Of a stretch of 32,500 nt of DNA, positions 18,880 through 27,139 are shown in pieces; within the stretch, counting starts at the first letter, position 1; the number at the start of each line of letters is the position of its first letter. The stretch is taken from assembly GCA_905221605.1 (NCBI GenBank), contig CAJNDS010001779.1:1202477-1234976 (forward strand). The letters are read 5' to 3'. Source of the stretch: Symbiodinium natans (taxonomy: Eukaryota; Sar; Dinophyceae; Suessiales; Symbiodiniaceae). The notes under the pieces were generated by a model. That model did no database searches. It saw only the letters and a program-made list of their open reading frames with translations, and was not told the origin of the DNA. Both the position numbers and the translations under genes were made by a program.

Positions 18880-19250
18880 TAGACCCCCACGCCCGAAAGC
18901 CCCAAAGCCCTAAACCTTTCAAGCCCCTCAACCCTAAGCACTGAACCTGAAACCCAAATCCCTGAAAGTCCCCAAACCCTGGAACACCCCAAACCCTGAA
19001 AGCCCCAAACCCTAAAAACCCCCAAAACCCTGAAACCCCAAACCCTAAACCCCAAACCCTAAACCCCAAGCCCTAAACCCTAAGCCCTAAGCCCCAAACC
19101 CTAAACCCACAAAAAAATCAACAATAACACCTAAACCCTTTTGAAGCCTTAAAAACCCCAGCCCCCACACCCTCAACTCCGATCTAAACCCTAAACCCCT
19201 AAACCCTGAACCCTAAACCCTGAACCCTAAACCCTAAACCCTAAACCCTT
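18880..19250. repeat. CCCTAAA / CCCCAAA degenerate tract
   Basis: Mixed variants, becoming regular CCCTAAA at 19185-19250. Confidence 0.9.
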
Positions 19251-19276
19251 TAGGGCTTGTGGGCTTTAGGAGCTCA

Positions 19277-19355
19277 AGGTCGAAGGGCTCCGAAGGAGGC
19301 CTCGTCTTCCGCCTTCTCCGCCTTGGCCTGCAGTGGCTCCACGTGGTCCCCTTGC
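19277..19355 (-). CDS. Acidic/charged micro-exon
   Basis: After CCCCGTGCAG the minus frame reads QGDHVEPLQAKAEKAEDEAS and FGALR. Stop follows at CCTTGA, so a donor must lie near 19277. Helix-favouring composition. Confidence 0.52.
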
Positions 19356-19390
19356 CTGCACGGGGGTGAGCTTTTGGGTTACTAGTTCAT

Positions 19391-19512
19391 GGTTGGGATA
19401 GTATTAAAATTCTAAAATTATATTCCTTATTGGGTTTAAGTTATACTAACAGTCCTGAAGAGGGGTTGTAGGCGGTATAATCCCCATAAAGGACTGTTAG
19501 CATAAGGGGGAA
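19391..19512. repeat. Inverted-repeat (MITE-like) element
   Basis: TTATACTAACAGTCC at 19441-19455 and GGACTGTTAGCATAA at 19491-19505 are inverted copies with one mismatch, followed by GGGGGAAC. A motif before it (GGTTGGGATAGTATT...TATTCCTT) is also found at 15177-15217. Same family as 25350 and 26104. Confidence 0.7.
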
Positions 19513-19619
19513 CCTCCCAAATGACAGGGCTGCGGGAAGGAGAGGCTTTTGGGGCTTGAGAGAGAAGAGGGTTTTGGGGGGCTTGGGCTTGCGGAAGTTA
19601 AGGGATGAAGGGCTGAGGC

Positions 19620-19675
19620 CCCCAAAACCCTAAACCCTAAACCCTAAACCCTAAACCCTAAACCCTAAACCCCTA
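19620..19675. repeat. CCCTAAA tract
   Basis: Seven near-perfect heptamers. Confidence 0.95.
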
Positions 19676-19799
19676 TTCTGGGGCTCAGGCTTCAAGAGAC
19701 TGGAGGAATGACAGGGGGTTCTTACATGACATGACAGGCCTCCACCCCCAGTCCGGCCTTAGGGTTCGGGAACCGAGCCTTTAAGGAATCCCCAGATCC

Positions 19800-19842
19800 C
19801 CTAAACCCTAAACCCTAAACCCTAAACCCTAAACCCTAAACC
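19800..19842. repeat. CCCTAAA tract
   Basis: Six perfect heptamers directly left of an exon. Confidence 0.95.
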
Positions 19843-19848
19843 CCAGAC

Positions 19849-19909
19849 CATGCTGTCTACGGCTTAACGGGGAGGGGCTGCTTTGGGGCCCTCTCTCAGA
19901 ATGAGCGAT
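19849..19909 (-). CDS. Micro-exon with clear splice sites
   Basis: Acceptor CCCTTTTTGTGCGCAG (pyrimidine-rich), then IAHSERGPQSSPSPLSRRQH, ending CATG|GTCTGGGGTTTAGGG. Ser/Pro/Arg-rich linker-like peptide. Left CCCTAAA, right TTTAGGG (after about 60 bases). Confidence 0.58.
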
Positions 19910-19967
19910 CTGCGCACAAAAAGGGCCTCAGCCTCTGGACCGCTTCAACCTGCCACGTCTAGGATAT

Positions 19968-20075
19968 GGGGTTTAGGGTTTAGGGTTTAGGGTTTAGGGT
20001 TTAGGGTTTAGGGTTTAGGGTTTAGGGTTTAGGGTTTAGGGTTTAGGGTTTAGGGTTTAGGGTCTAGGGTAGGGC
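19968..20075. repeat. TTTAGGG tract
   Basis: About fourteen near-perfect heptamers. Confidence 0.97.
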
Positions 20076-20179
20076 TGGGACTTGGGTTTGGGGTTTGTGG
20101 TTTTGGGGTTAGGATTCGGTCGGACTGGCGTCTGTCGTGAGCATAAACGAGGGCTATGCATCTAGCCTCTCATGTGCTG

Positions 20180-20345
20180 AATGATGTTAGGGTTTGGGGT
20201 TTCGGGCTTCGGGTTTGGTGCTGGGTTTGGGGGTTAGGGTCTCGGGTTTAGGGCTTAGGGGATTTAGGGGGACTAGGGGTCTAGGGGGTTTGGGGGGGTT
20301 AGGGGGTTAAGGGGGGTTTTGGGGGGGTTTAGGGGTTTGCGGGAG
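20180..20345. repeat. G-rich degenerate heptamer tract
   Basis: TTTGGGG, TTAGGGG and GGGGGGTTT variants. Confidence 0.85.
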
Positions 20346-20650
20346 GATTTTGGGGCGGTTGCTGTGGGGCTAAGCCTCCCTGCTTTATTTGGTGATTGTA
20401 GGGTTTAGGGTTTAGGTTTCGGGTTTGCGGGATTAGGGTTTAGGGCTGTTTCTGGGGTGTTGGGACTGGGTAGGCGTCTCTGAGCCTAAAGACACCCCAA
20501 CACCTCCTAGTCAGCAGACCTGTGTGTGCTTTTAAACGGTCACTCTGTACATAAACCTTAAACCCTAAACCCTAAGTCCCCCAAAATCTGGAGGTTGGAG
20601 CCGAGGGTCGATGGTGGAGGGTGTGGGCTTAGGCTCAGCACCCACCACTA
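20346..20650. other. Intron interior
   Basis: Unique and degenerate sequence with no exon supported. Confidence 0.4.
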
Positions 20651-20651
20651 T

Positions 20652-20772
20652 CCCTAAACCCTAAACCCTAAACCCTAAAGCCTAAACCCTAAACCCTAAA
20701 CCCTAAACCCTAGACCCTAAAGCCTAAACCCGAAACCCTAAACCCTAAACCCTAAACCCTAAACCCGAAACC
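20652..20772. repeat. CCCTAAA tract
   Basis: About sixteen heptamers, some CCTAAAG and CCCGAAA. Confidence 0.95.
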
Positions 20773-20780
20773 CACACCAC

Positions 20781-20852
20781 CATCTTGAGGCCGGCCTCCG
20801 CGCGCCAAGAGTAACCCTGCTTCCGCGACAGCAGGCGCTCCCTTCGTTTTGC
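20781..20852 (-). CDS. Basic coiled-coil micro-exon
   Basis: Minus strand, 24 codons: AKRRERLLSRKQGYSWRAEA and GLKM, ending ATG|GTGGTG, a good donor. Acceptor is CTCTCCAAG, or GTGTCAG 17 bases upstream, as the frame is open there too (SDSILSK). Confidence 0.6.
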
Positions 20853-21061
20853 CTTGGAGAGGATCGAATCTGACACTCTCAACTCAACTTACATAGGGGC
20901 CATATCTGGGGCTGTAGAGGGGTGGCTATAAAGAATGTACATTTTTTGGGTTCTTTGAAGGTAGTAGGGGCTCAGGGAAAGAAAGGAATGGCATGCTATG
21001 AGTAGGCATAGAAGTACCCGAGTTGCTTATGAAGTTCAATGAGCATCTAAGCTCCCTACAC

Positions 21062-21117
21062 CCCCGAGACCCCAAACGCGATGCCTCAATAAGCGCCGCC
21101 GCTTCTGCAAACAGGCA
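21062..21117 (-). CDS. Helical micro-exon
   Basis: After CGCTCGCCAG the minus frame reads CLFAEAAALIEASRLGSR, ending GGGG|GTGTAG, the same donor as the type-A exons. The frame continues open upstream (MAQTSRRARQ). Ala/Leu/Glu-rich helix. Confidence 0.52.
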
Positions 21118-21199
21118 CTGGCGAGCGCGGCGAGACGTTTGGGCCATTCTAGTCCCCCACCTTTCGCGTTTAGAATAGGTTTTAGGGTTCAGGGTCAAG

Positions 21200-21660
21200 G
21201 GTCAAGGTCTAAGGGAGGGGGGTTAGTAAGGAGTCCCATGACAAAAAGTATACAATGGGGAGCCTATTTCAGAGGATCCCCTATGTGCGCCCCTGTGCGC
21301 GGATCAGCGCTTTATCAGTTTGTCAGAGCTTCGATGTTGCTGAAATCTTTGCAACCCGCAAAGCCCTGTACTGTAGCCATGTCACACCCGCCCTAGCAAA
21401 TACAATGCTAGCACTAGTACTTCTACGAAAGTTAAGCTACGACCAACAATGTTAATACGAATACCAATGCGGAATTTAATGCAGAATGCAAATCGTCAAA
21501 CCAACACTTATGATGATAATCATACTAATAGTCTTCATACTCACATCAATAAGTAATACTAACAATAATACTTGTGCTAATACTAGTGATAATCGTAGTC
21601 ATGACGGTGTTGATGGCCATAATAAAACAAAGGTAAGTTGGTAAGCTCCCAAGCTTTCCG
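21200..21660. other. Unique segment without clear gene
   Basis: Includes an AT-rich stretch of AATACTA-like words at 21500-21600. Plus-strand frames of 66-85 codons are unrecognised. Confidence 0.4.
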
Positions 21661-21676
21661 ACTTTGGATTGAGAAA

Positions 21677-21695
21677 TTGGGGGGGGGGGGGGGGC
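21677..21695. repeat. Poly-G run
   Basis: About seventeen G in a row. Confidence 0.9.
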
Positions 21696-21860
21696 TTAGG
21701 GATTGAGCGCCCAACCCTCGAGGCCTCTGCTTCAATTCTCAAGGACGCGGAACCCATGAACACCCGGCCCATCGCCATGCCTATGCTCCCTGTAGAACTT
21801 CGAACCCTAACAAGCACGTAGTTTCAATCTTCCCTGGGGTTTAGACAAACAAAACATGAC

Positions 21861-21893
21861 CGGGTTGCTTCCTCCTCGCGCTTCTGCTCTGTC
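21861..21893 (-). CDS. Coiled-coil micro-exon, 33 nt
   Basis: Acceptor GCATTTTGCCAG, then TEQKREEEAT(R), ending CCCG|GTCATG. Exactly 33 nt, phase 2 at both ends. The same length as the type-A exons. Confidence 0.55.
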
Positions 21894-21954
21894 CTGGCAA
21901 AATGCTGGAGGGTCTGTCTGCTGAGCCACGGGGGGGCTTGGCTTGAGGCTCCCC

Positions 21955-22007
21955 TAAACCCTAAACCCTAAACCCTAAACCCTAAACCCGAAACCCTAAA
22001 CCCTAGT
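21955..22007. repeat. CCCTAAA tract
   Basis: Seven near-perfect heptamers. Confidence 0.95.
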
Positions 22008-22043
22008 TTGCCCATCCCTTCCTGCTCTACGCACTTCACACAC

Positions 22044-22092
22044 GCTCAATGGGGCCGAAGCACCTCAAGAGGTTGGCCAAACCCTCAACACC
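22044..22092 (-). CDS. Micro-exon
   Basis: After GGTCACTTGAAG the minus frame reads VEGLANLLRCFGPIER, ending GAGC|GTGTGTG. Leu-rich amphipathic segment between heptamer tracts. Confidence 0.48.
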
Positions 22093-22139
22093 CTTCAAGT
22101 GACCGTAGGCTATTTAGGGATAAGGTTTACGGTTTCGGG

Positions 22140-22215
22140 TTTTGGGTTTTGGGTTTTGGGTTTAGGGTTTAGGGTTTAGGGTTTAGGGTTTAGGGTTTAG
22201 GGTTTAGGGTTTAGG
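22140..22215. repeat. TTTAGGG tract
   Basis: Nine or more heptamers, TTTTGGG variants on the left. Confidence 0.95.
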
Positions 22216-22324
22216 GGGGAACCTGGGGGGGTAGTATAGAGGGGGGGTAAGGGGAACCCTTGAAGGTAATGCGGCTTTGTACCGAGTGTGTCTCTCAAAA
22301 GAAATGCGGAACCCAAGACCGGCT

Positions 22325-22412
22325 AAACACTAAACCCTAAACACTAAACCCCAAACCCTAAACCCCAAACCCTAAACCCTAAACCCTAAACCCCAAACCC
22401 TAAACCCTAAAC
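22325..22412. repeat. CCCTAAA / CCCCAAA tract
   Basis: Alternating CCCTAAA and CCCCAAA units touching the next exon. Confidence 0.95.
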
Positions 22413-22492
22413 CCCAAAGGTGGCTTCCCGGGTAGGACTGGCAGCAAGGGCGCGCCTGGCTCTTGCCATCTCCTTGCGCTGGAGGTCCGCCA
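22413..22492 (-). CDS. Basic helical micro-exon
   Basis: After CCTGCGCCAG the minus frame reads ADLQRKEMARARRALAASPT and REATFG. The junction is TTTGGG|GTTTAGGG, so the first repeat unit of the intron would be the donor. Confidence 0.58.
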
Positions 22493-22564
22493 CTGGCGCA
22501 GGGCGGGAGGGCTACGTAAGCACGTCGGGACCCTAGATGGTAGATGTAGGGTATATATAGGGTA

Positions 22565-22622
22565 GTAGCCCTAAACCCTAAACCCTAAACCCTAAACCCT
22601 AAATCCTAAACCCGAAACCCTA
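22565..22622. repeat. CCCTAAA tract joined to a TTTAGGG stub
   Basis: Eight heptamers, then the palindromic junction CCCTATTTAGGG at 22618-22629. Confidence 0.9.
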
Positions 22623-22719
22623 TTTAGGGTTTAGGGGCTTGGGGTTGAGGGCTTAGGGTTAGTATCCCTGACTTCAAGGCTCAGAAAATCTTTGGTTAGT
22701 CGGTTAGTCGACAGCATAC

Positions 22720-22958
22720 GCGTTTGGAAACCGCGCATCATCCAAGTCACCTGTGTGCTGCCGGTGATAGTCACCGTCACGCTCGTCCAAGAGACGCAGC
22801 AGCATCTCGCGATATGCGTCCCGTTGGCCCCGAAGGTACGCAGGGTCCTCCGTAAGGAATCGCCTAGCCCGACGGTCATCGTGACAAACTCGCTGTGGGA
22901 CACGGACAGGAGCAGTGTCGTTGCATCCGCGGGCTGTGGGCCATTCATCCGGCGGCCT
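22720..22958 (-). CDS. Longest exon candidate
   Basis: After AACCTCCAG the minus frame reads RPPDEWPTARGCNDTAPVRV, RRARRFLTEDPAYLRGQRDA, YREMLLRLLDERDGDYHRQH and DLDDARFPN. It ends at GC|GTATGC (239 nt), or runs on to a TAA at 22706-22704. No ATG lies in frame, so simple ORF finders miss it. Overlapping ATG-started frames at 22631-22948 (minus) and 22692-22976 (plus) are likely shadows. The peptide is rich in Arg/Asp with a Leu-rich helix. It could be a terminal exon if TAA is used. No family recognised. Confidence 0.6.
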
Positions 22959-22964
22959 CTGGAG

Positions 22965-23060
22965 GTTAGGGTTTAGGGTTTAGGAGTAGGGTTGAGGGTT
23001 TAGGGTTTAGGGTTTAGGCTTTAGGCTTTAGGCTTTAGGCTTTAGGCTTTAGGGTTTAGA
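22965..23060. repeat. TTTAGGG tract with GGCTTTA sub-array
   Basis: A pure run of TTTAGGC units at about 23015-23050 lies inside ordinary TTTAGGG. Confidence 0.9.
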
Positions 23061-23064
23061 TCAC

Positions 23065-23138
23065 AGGTGAACGGAGGTTTGGCGTACATGAAACACAGGG
23101 CGCTGGACAGTCCTCAAGAAAGCCAAGGGAGTTTTACT
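23065..23138 (-). CDS. Micro-exon with clear splice sites
   Basis: Acceptor GGTCCAATCTGCAG, then SKTPLAFLRTVQRPVFHVRQ and TSVH, ending CACCT|GTGATC. G-rich heptamers lie on both sides on the plus strand, an exception to the usual inverted order. Confidence 0.5.
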
Positions 23139-23171
23139 CTGCAGATTGGACCACCCTCCCCTCTTGAGTTT

Positions 23172-23215
23172 TTCGGGTTTAGGGTTTAGGGTTTAGGGTT
23201 TAGGGGTTAGGGGGA
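23172..23215. repeat. TTTAGGG tract
   Basis: Five heptamers. Confidence 0.9.
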
Positions 23216-23467
23216 TCCTTAAAAGGGAACCCTTCTCGACCCTCTTCTGGCTTTCTTGAACAGGGACCTCATTGAGAGGGTCTGTATCCTCTAGGGTCCC
23301 CCTCATCCTATCCTGTATTGAGGTGTTTAGGGTTTAGGGATATTCGAGGGATTAAACTTTCTTGAGCAATTAAATTGATTTGGGCTAGCAGGGTTATTAG
23401 GGCGATCAGGGCTACTAGGGTTATTGGGCTTTAGGTTTATGGCTTAGGATGGACCCTACACCCTCTA

Positions 23468-23556
23468 TCCCTCAACCCTAGACCCTAAACCCTCTATCCC
23501 TAAACCCTAAACCCTAAACCCTACCCCCTATCCCTAAACCCTAAACCCTCTATCCC
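23468..23556. repeat. CCCTAAA / CCCTCTAT mixed tract
   Basis: Heptamers interspersed with CCCTCTATCCCTAAA units. Confidence 0.85.
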
Positions 23557-23560
23557 GAAC

Positions 23561-23624
23561 CACGCCCACTTCCACCTCGCCGCTGCTCTTCCCGAAGGCG
23601 TTCGGACTCCTCCTGCCTGCTTGA
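23561..23624 (-). CDS. Coiled-coil micro-exon
   Basis: The in-frame TAG of ...CAGCATAG closes the frame upstream and may itself be the acceptor. The exon then reads SRQEESERLREEQRRGGSGR and ends CGTG|GTTCGGG. Strong Glu/Arg/Gln composition. Confidence 0.62.
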
Positions 23625-23644
23625 CTATGCTGAATGTTCATCTC

Positions 23645-23720
23645 CCATGTAGGGTTTAGGGTTGAGGGTTTCGTGTTTAGGGTTTAGGGTTTGGGGTTTG
23701 GGGTTTAGGGTTTAGGGTCT
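23645..23720. repeat. TTTAGGG tract
   Basis: Heptamers with TTTGGGG variants. Confidence 0.92.
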
Positions 23721-23995
23721 CTTACTTAAAAGCACTGCAGCACGGAGCCCTATGAAGTGCCCAAGACAGCGCCGAGAATGAACTCGGCCTTTGCCAGTCG
23801 AGTATAGGCGTCTGTGGAACGAGAATGAGTATATAGGGTTCCTAACCCTAAACCCAACAACCCCTAAACCCCAAATTCCCTAAACCCTAAATGAAATTCC
23901 CTAAACCCGAAATTCCCTAAACCCGAGATTCCCTAAACCCGAAATTCCCTAAACCCCTACACCCCGAATCCGCTAAACCTCTAAACCCCTCAACC

Positions 23996-24490
23996 CTACG
24001 AACAACTTCGATTGACTGAATCTCAAGCGTTCTGCCAGGCCTGGACATCCCTGACCCCTAAACCCCGAAGCCCTCGAACCCTACAAGTTCTTTGCATTGA
24101 CTAAACCTCAAGCCTTTCTGAACAGCCCTGAACCCTAAACCCCTGAAGCCCCTCAACCCTACGAAAAGCCTTCGACTGAACCCTAAACCCCTAAAACCTA
24201 CGAGTACTTTGCGTTCACTGAACCTCAGGCCTTTCTGAACATCCCTGAACCCTAAACCCCCAAACCCCTCAACCCTACGAAAAGCTTTCGACTGAACCCT
24301 AAAACCCAAAAAACCTACGAGTTCTTTGCGTTCACTGAACCTCAAGCCTTTCTGAACAGCCCTGAACCCTAAACCCCTAAACCCCTCAACCCTACGAAAA
24401 ACTTCGATTAACGGAACCTCAAGCCTTTGACCCCTAAACCCCTAAACCCTCAAACCCTACAAGTTCTTTGCATTCACTGAACCTCAAGCA
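23996..24490. repeat. 117-bp minisatellite
   Basis: The word GAGTTCTTTGC or near variants recurs at about 24085, 24202, 24319 and 24461, giving a period of 117 for the first three. A second word (CCTACGAAAAGC...TTCGACTGAACC) occurs between them. Each half unit carries CCCTAAA-like words. The 95-residue minus frame over it is repeat-derived. Confidence 0.85.
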
Positions 24491-24567
24491 TGTTTTGTGG
24501 GGGCACGCCTTTCCATCTCCAACCGCTTCTGCTCGACGAACTCCTGCTGCCGACGCTGCTCCTCCGC
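24489..24567 (-). CDS. Coiled-coil micro-exon
   Basis: After GGTGCGCACAG the minus frame reads AEEQRRQQEFVEQKRLEMER and RAPTKH. A stop follows, so a GC donor CAT|GCTTGAGG is likely. Among the clearest coiled-coil peptides in the window. Confidence 0.62.
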
Positions 24568-24871
24568 CTGTGCGCACCGAGACGTGCCATGCGCACCAAA
24601 GGGGGGCCTGAATCCCTAAACCCTGAACATCCCTAAATCCCTGAACCCTAAACCCGCAAGGGGCTATCCCTAAACCCTAAGCCCTACATCCCTAAACCCG
24701 AAATCCCTAACTCCCTAAATCCCGAAACCCGAAGCCCCAAGAGGGGGAAAGAGGGGATTCCCGATTCCAAAAAGGGGGCGGCAACCCTAAGAGAATGGAA
24801 GCCCTCACAAATAAACCCCAAAACCCGAAACCGCAAGCCACAAACCGCTGCGGCCCTTGTCAGCTGTGGAG

Positions 24872-24887
24872 GGGGGGGGGGGGGGTT
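24872..24887. repeat. Poly-G run
   Basis: About sixteen G in a row. Confidence 0.9.
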
Positions 24888-25018
24888 GCGGTTTAAGGTG
24901 TCGAGTGCCCTGCCACCCTCAGCGCCCTCAACAGCCTCAACACACGCCCCAAGGCCCGCAAACCTAAAACACGAAGCCCCAAAGCCCCAAAGCACCCAAA
25001 ATCCGCCACAGATGAGAC

Positions 25019-25070
25019 GTCCCCAGCCATCCGGCGCCTGCTTCTCTGCGTCTTGCTGGGCCAACAGGGC
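25019..25070 (-). CDS. Helical micro-exon
   Basis: After GAACATGGGAG the minus frame reads ALLAQQDAEKQAPDGWG, ending GGGGAC|GTCTCATC. The frame remains open beyond this donor, so the end is uncertain. Confidence 0.45.
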
Positions 25071-25344
25071 CTCCCATGTTCGGGCTTTTCATCTACTTTT
25101 CCGTGCGCATGTCCATCTTTCCAGTGGACCATGTTACGTGGCAGGTTCCCCAAAGCAGGCTCCCTTCATCCGGGTTCCTAACATGTGGGCCTTTATATTG
25201 GGGTACAGTACCCAAGAAGGCGGCCCGAAGCCTTTGAAACCCCCGCGTTCTATTGAGGGGGGAGCCTACACTCGGAAGCCTCCGAGTCCTAAACCCCTTC
25301 TTGGAGATTCATGGGTACTTTTAACCCTAGTTCTGTCCATGAAC

Positions 25345-25440
25345 TTGGGAACATCCCCCCTTATACTAACAATCCTTAGTAGGCATTATAATAGGGGGTA
25401 CTATACTCCCTATTCAGGAGTGTTAGTAACAAATGGGGAC
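25345..25440. repeat. Inverted-repeat (MITE-like) element
   Basis: CCCCCCTTATACTAACAATCC and, inverted, GGAGTGTTAGTAACAAATGGGG bound an 85-base stem-loop-like element. It ends at the donor side of the exon that follows. Confidence 0.65.
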
Positions 25441-25542
25441 CAGCCCAACCATGAAGCTTCAAGAGCAGCATCCTGTCTGGCCTTTACTTGGAGCTTCTCC
25501 CGCTTCTTCTCCTCGATGGCGTTGCGCCGCTCTTCCTCTTGC
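25441..25542 (-). CDS. Coiled-coil exon, 102 nt
   Basis: After CTAAGCCCAG the minus frame reads QEEERRNAIEEKKREKLQVK and ARQDAALEASWLG, ending TG|GTCCCC. Phase 2 at both ends, matching the phase-2 end of the exon at 25755-25817. An earlier donor CTCCAA|GTAAAG is possible. Confidence 0.66.
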
Positions 25543-25676
25543 CTGGGCTTAGACGCCCGAAGAAATCGTCCTGCTATCGTCCTTAAAACCCTGAGCCTTC
25601 CTGTAGGGCTCGGTGAAACAAGCCAAACCCCAAAACCCTACACCCTAAACCCCCAACCCTATATAAACCTTCCAAC

Positions 25677-25691
25677 CCCCCCCCCCCCCCC
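25677..25691. repeat. Poly-C run
   Basis: About fifteen C in a row. Confidence 0.9.
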
Positions 25692-25708
25692 ACGCAAGAC
25701 CTCGTGAC

Positions 25709-25748
25709 CCTCCAAACCCTAAACCCTAAACCCTAAACCCTAAACCCT
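25709..25748. repeat. CCCTAAA tract
   Basis: Five perfect heptamers. On the minus strand they begin six bases after the donor of the next exon. Confidence 0.95.
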
Positions 25749-25754
25749 CGTTAC

Positions 25755-25817
25755 CCACCACAAGACATCGTGGGGCTCCCCCGCCTCCGGCGCGCTTCCC
25801 GCTCCTCGCGCTGCCTC
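25755..25817 (-). CDS. Arg-rich coiled-coil micro-exon, 63 nt
   Basis: After CATCGCGCAG the minus frame reads RQREEREARRRRGSPTMSCG, ending GG|GTAACG. It enters phase 2 and leaves phase 2, so it joins in frame to 25542-25441. CCCTAAA on the left, TTTAGGG on the right. Confidence 0.66.
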
Positions 25818-25864
25818 CTGCGCGATGGGCGGTGCCTCCAAGCCTCTTGGGGAACCTTCTATAG

Positions 25865-25972
25865 GGTTTTGGGTTTAGGGCTTAGGCCTTATGGCTTAGG
25901 GCTGAGGGTGTGGGGATTAGGGTTTAGGGTTTAGGGCTTAGGGCTTAGGGCTTAGGGTTTAGGGTTTAGGGC
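25865..25972. repeat. TTTAGGG / CTTAGGG tract
   Basis: Heptamers with CTTAGGG and GGCTTA variants. Confidence 0.92.
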
Positions 25973-26103
25973 CTGGCCCCGAAGTCGTAAGGCTCAAAGG
26001 CCCTTAGAAGCCTGTAAGCCCTTAAGCCCGCAAGTCCTTTAAGCCCTGAAGCCCTGAAACCCTTGGACCCCAAACCCTAAAACCCTAAAAGCCCTGAACC
26101 TCG

Positions 26104-26190
26104 AAATGTTCCCCCTTATACTAACAGTCCCTAATGGGGCGATTATATCCGAACTACGGACTGTCAGTAAGAGGGCTAGTAAACTGGGGA
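26104..26190. repeat. Inverted-repeat (MITE-like) element
   Basis: TGTTCCCCCTTATACTAACAGTCC and, inverted, GGACTGTCAGTAAGAGGGC flank a 30-base middle. Same arms as at 19441 and 25350. Confidence 0.7.
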
Positions 26191-26280
26191 AATCCCAACC
26201 TGAACCCTCCAACCCTTGAACCCAAACACCCTGCACCCCAAAGCCCGAAACCCAGCCCCGCCCCCGGTGCCCTGAACCCT

Positions 26281-26331
26281 AGCCCTAAACCCTAAACCCT
26301 AAACCCTAACCCTAAACCCTAAACCCTAAAC
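26281..26331. repeat. CCCTAAA tract
   Basis: Seven heptamers touching the exon to the right. Confidence 0.95.
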
Positions 26332-26384
26332 CACGCCTCTGGAGCTCTTGCTGTTCTCTCCGCCGTTGGTCCTTCTCTCTCGAA
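26332..26384 (-). CDS. Coiled-coil micro-exon
   Basis: After CCCCCTTCGAG the minus frame reads EKDQRRREQQELQRR, ending CGTG|GTTTAGGG. The heptamer supplies the donor. It takes phase 2 from the exon at 27140-27177. An exit in phase 1 does not match 25817, so its end or an intermediate exon is unsettled. Confidence 0.6.
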
Positions 26385-26404
26385 GGGGGCGGCTTCAGCG
26401 GGTT

Positions 26405-26730
26405 TCAGGGTTTTAGGATTTAGGGTTCAGGGTTCAGGGTTTAGGGTTTAGGGTTTAGGGTTCAGGGTCTAAGGTCTAGGGTCTAGGGTCTAGGGTCTAG
26501 GGTTTTGGGTTTGGGGTTTGGGTTTTGGGTTTTAGGGTTACATTACGGTTTTGGAGTTCTAGGGGTGTAGTGTTTTAGGGTTTTAGGGCTGTAGGGTGTT
26601 TAGGGGCTTAGAGTTCTTGGGTTGGAGGGTTCTAGGATTCTGGGGTTCTAGCGTTTGAGAGTTCTAGGGCTTCAGGGGTGAGAGTTCTAGAGCTTTAGAG
26701 CTTTAGTGTTCTAGGGTTTTAGGGCTCCCC
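26405..26730. repeat. TTTAGGG to TCTAGGG variant tract
   Basis: TTTAGGG and GGTTCAGGG units change to GGGTCTA (26468-26500) and then to irregular GTTCTAGGG/GAGTTCTAG words. Confidence 0.9.
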
Positions 26731-26838
26731 TAAACCCTATATAAGCCCTAAACCAACCGTAAACCCTAAACCCTAAACCCTAAACCCTGAACCCTAAACC
26801 CTAAACCCTCAACAACCACAACCCTAAACCTAGGGTGG
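26730..26838. repeat. CCCTAAA tract
   Basis: Heptamers in opposite orientation to the block just to the left; the two meet head to head at about 26728. Confidence 0.92.
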
Positions 26839-26839
26839 C

Positions 26840-26930
26840 AGGCAAGCCTCACAAACGGCAGCCCCAAGCCGCCATTGCAGCCCCCAACCCACCCAAGCTG
26901 GCAACCGGCAGAAGGTCCACGACCCGAAGT
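26840..26930. other. Exon-like block, strand undecided
   Basis: GC-rich unique block between CCCTAAA (left) and TTTAGGG (right), where exons lie elsewhere. A plus frame reads GRQASQTAAPSRHCSPQPTQ. No clear splice site. Confidence 0.3.
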
Positions 26931-27112
26931 TTAGGGTTTAGGGTTTAGGGTTTAGGGTTTAGGGTTTAGGGTTTAGGGTTTAGGGTTTAGGGTTTAGGGT
27001 TTAGGGTTTAGGGTTTAGGGTTTAGGGTTTAGGGTATAAGGTTTGGGGCTTGGGGTTTAGGGTTGAGACCTTGGGGCTTGGGGCTTGGGGTTTGTTTAGG
27101 GTCTAGGGTTTG
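26931..27112. repeat. TTTAGGG tract
   Basis: About fourteen perfect heptamers at 26931-27033, then TTTGGGG/CTTGGGG variants. Confidence 0.97.
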
Positions 27113-27139
27113 AGGCTGGGGGAACTCTAGGCCCTGAAC

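Noticed and set aside
21599-21817. Minus frame with STGSIGMAMGRVFMGSASLRI as a gene
   Set aside because: All three readings of this block look protein-like, including a plus frame LEASASILKDAEPM. No splice sites or start decide between them.
24886-25707. 273-codon plus frame
   Set aside because: It crosses two clear minus-strand exons, an inverted-repeat element and heptamer-like DNA, and its peptide is Pro/Ser-rich throughout. It is the shadow of the minus-strand exons.
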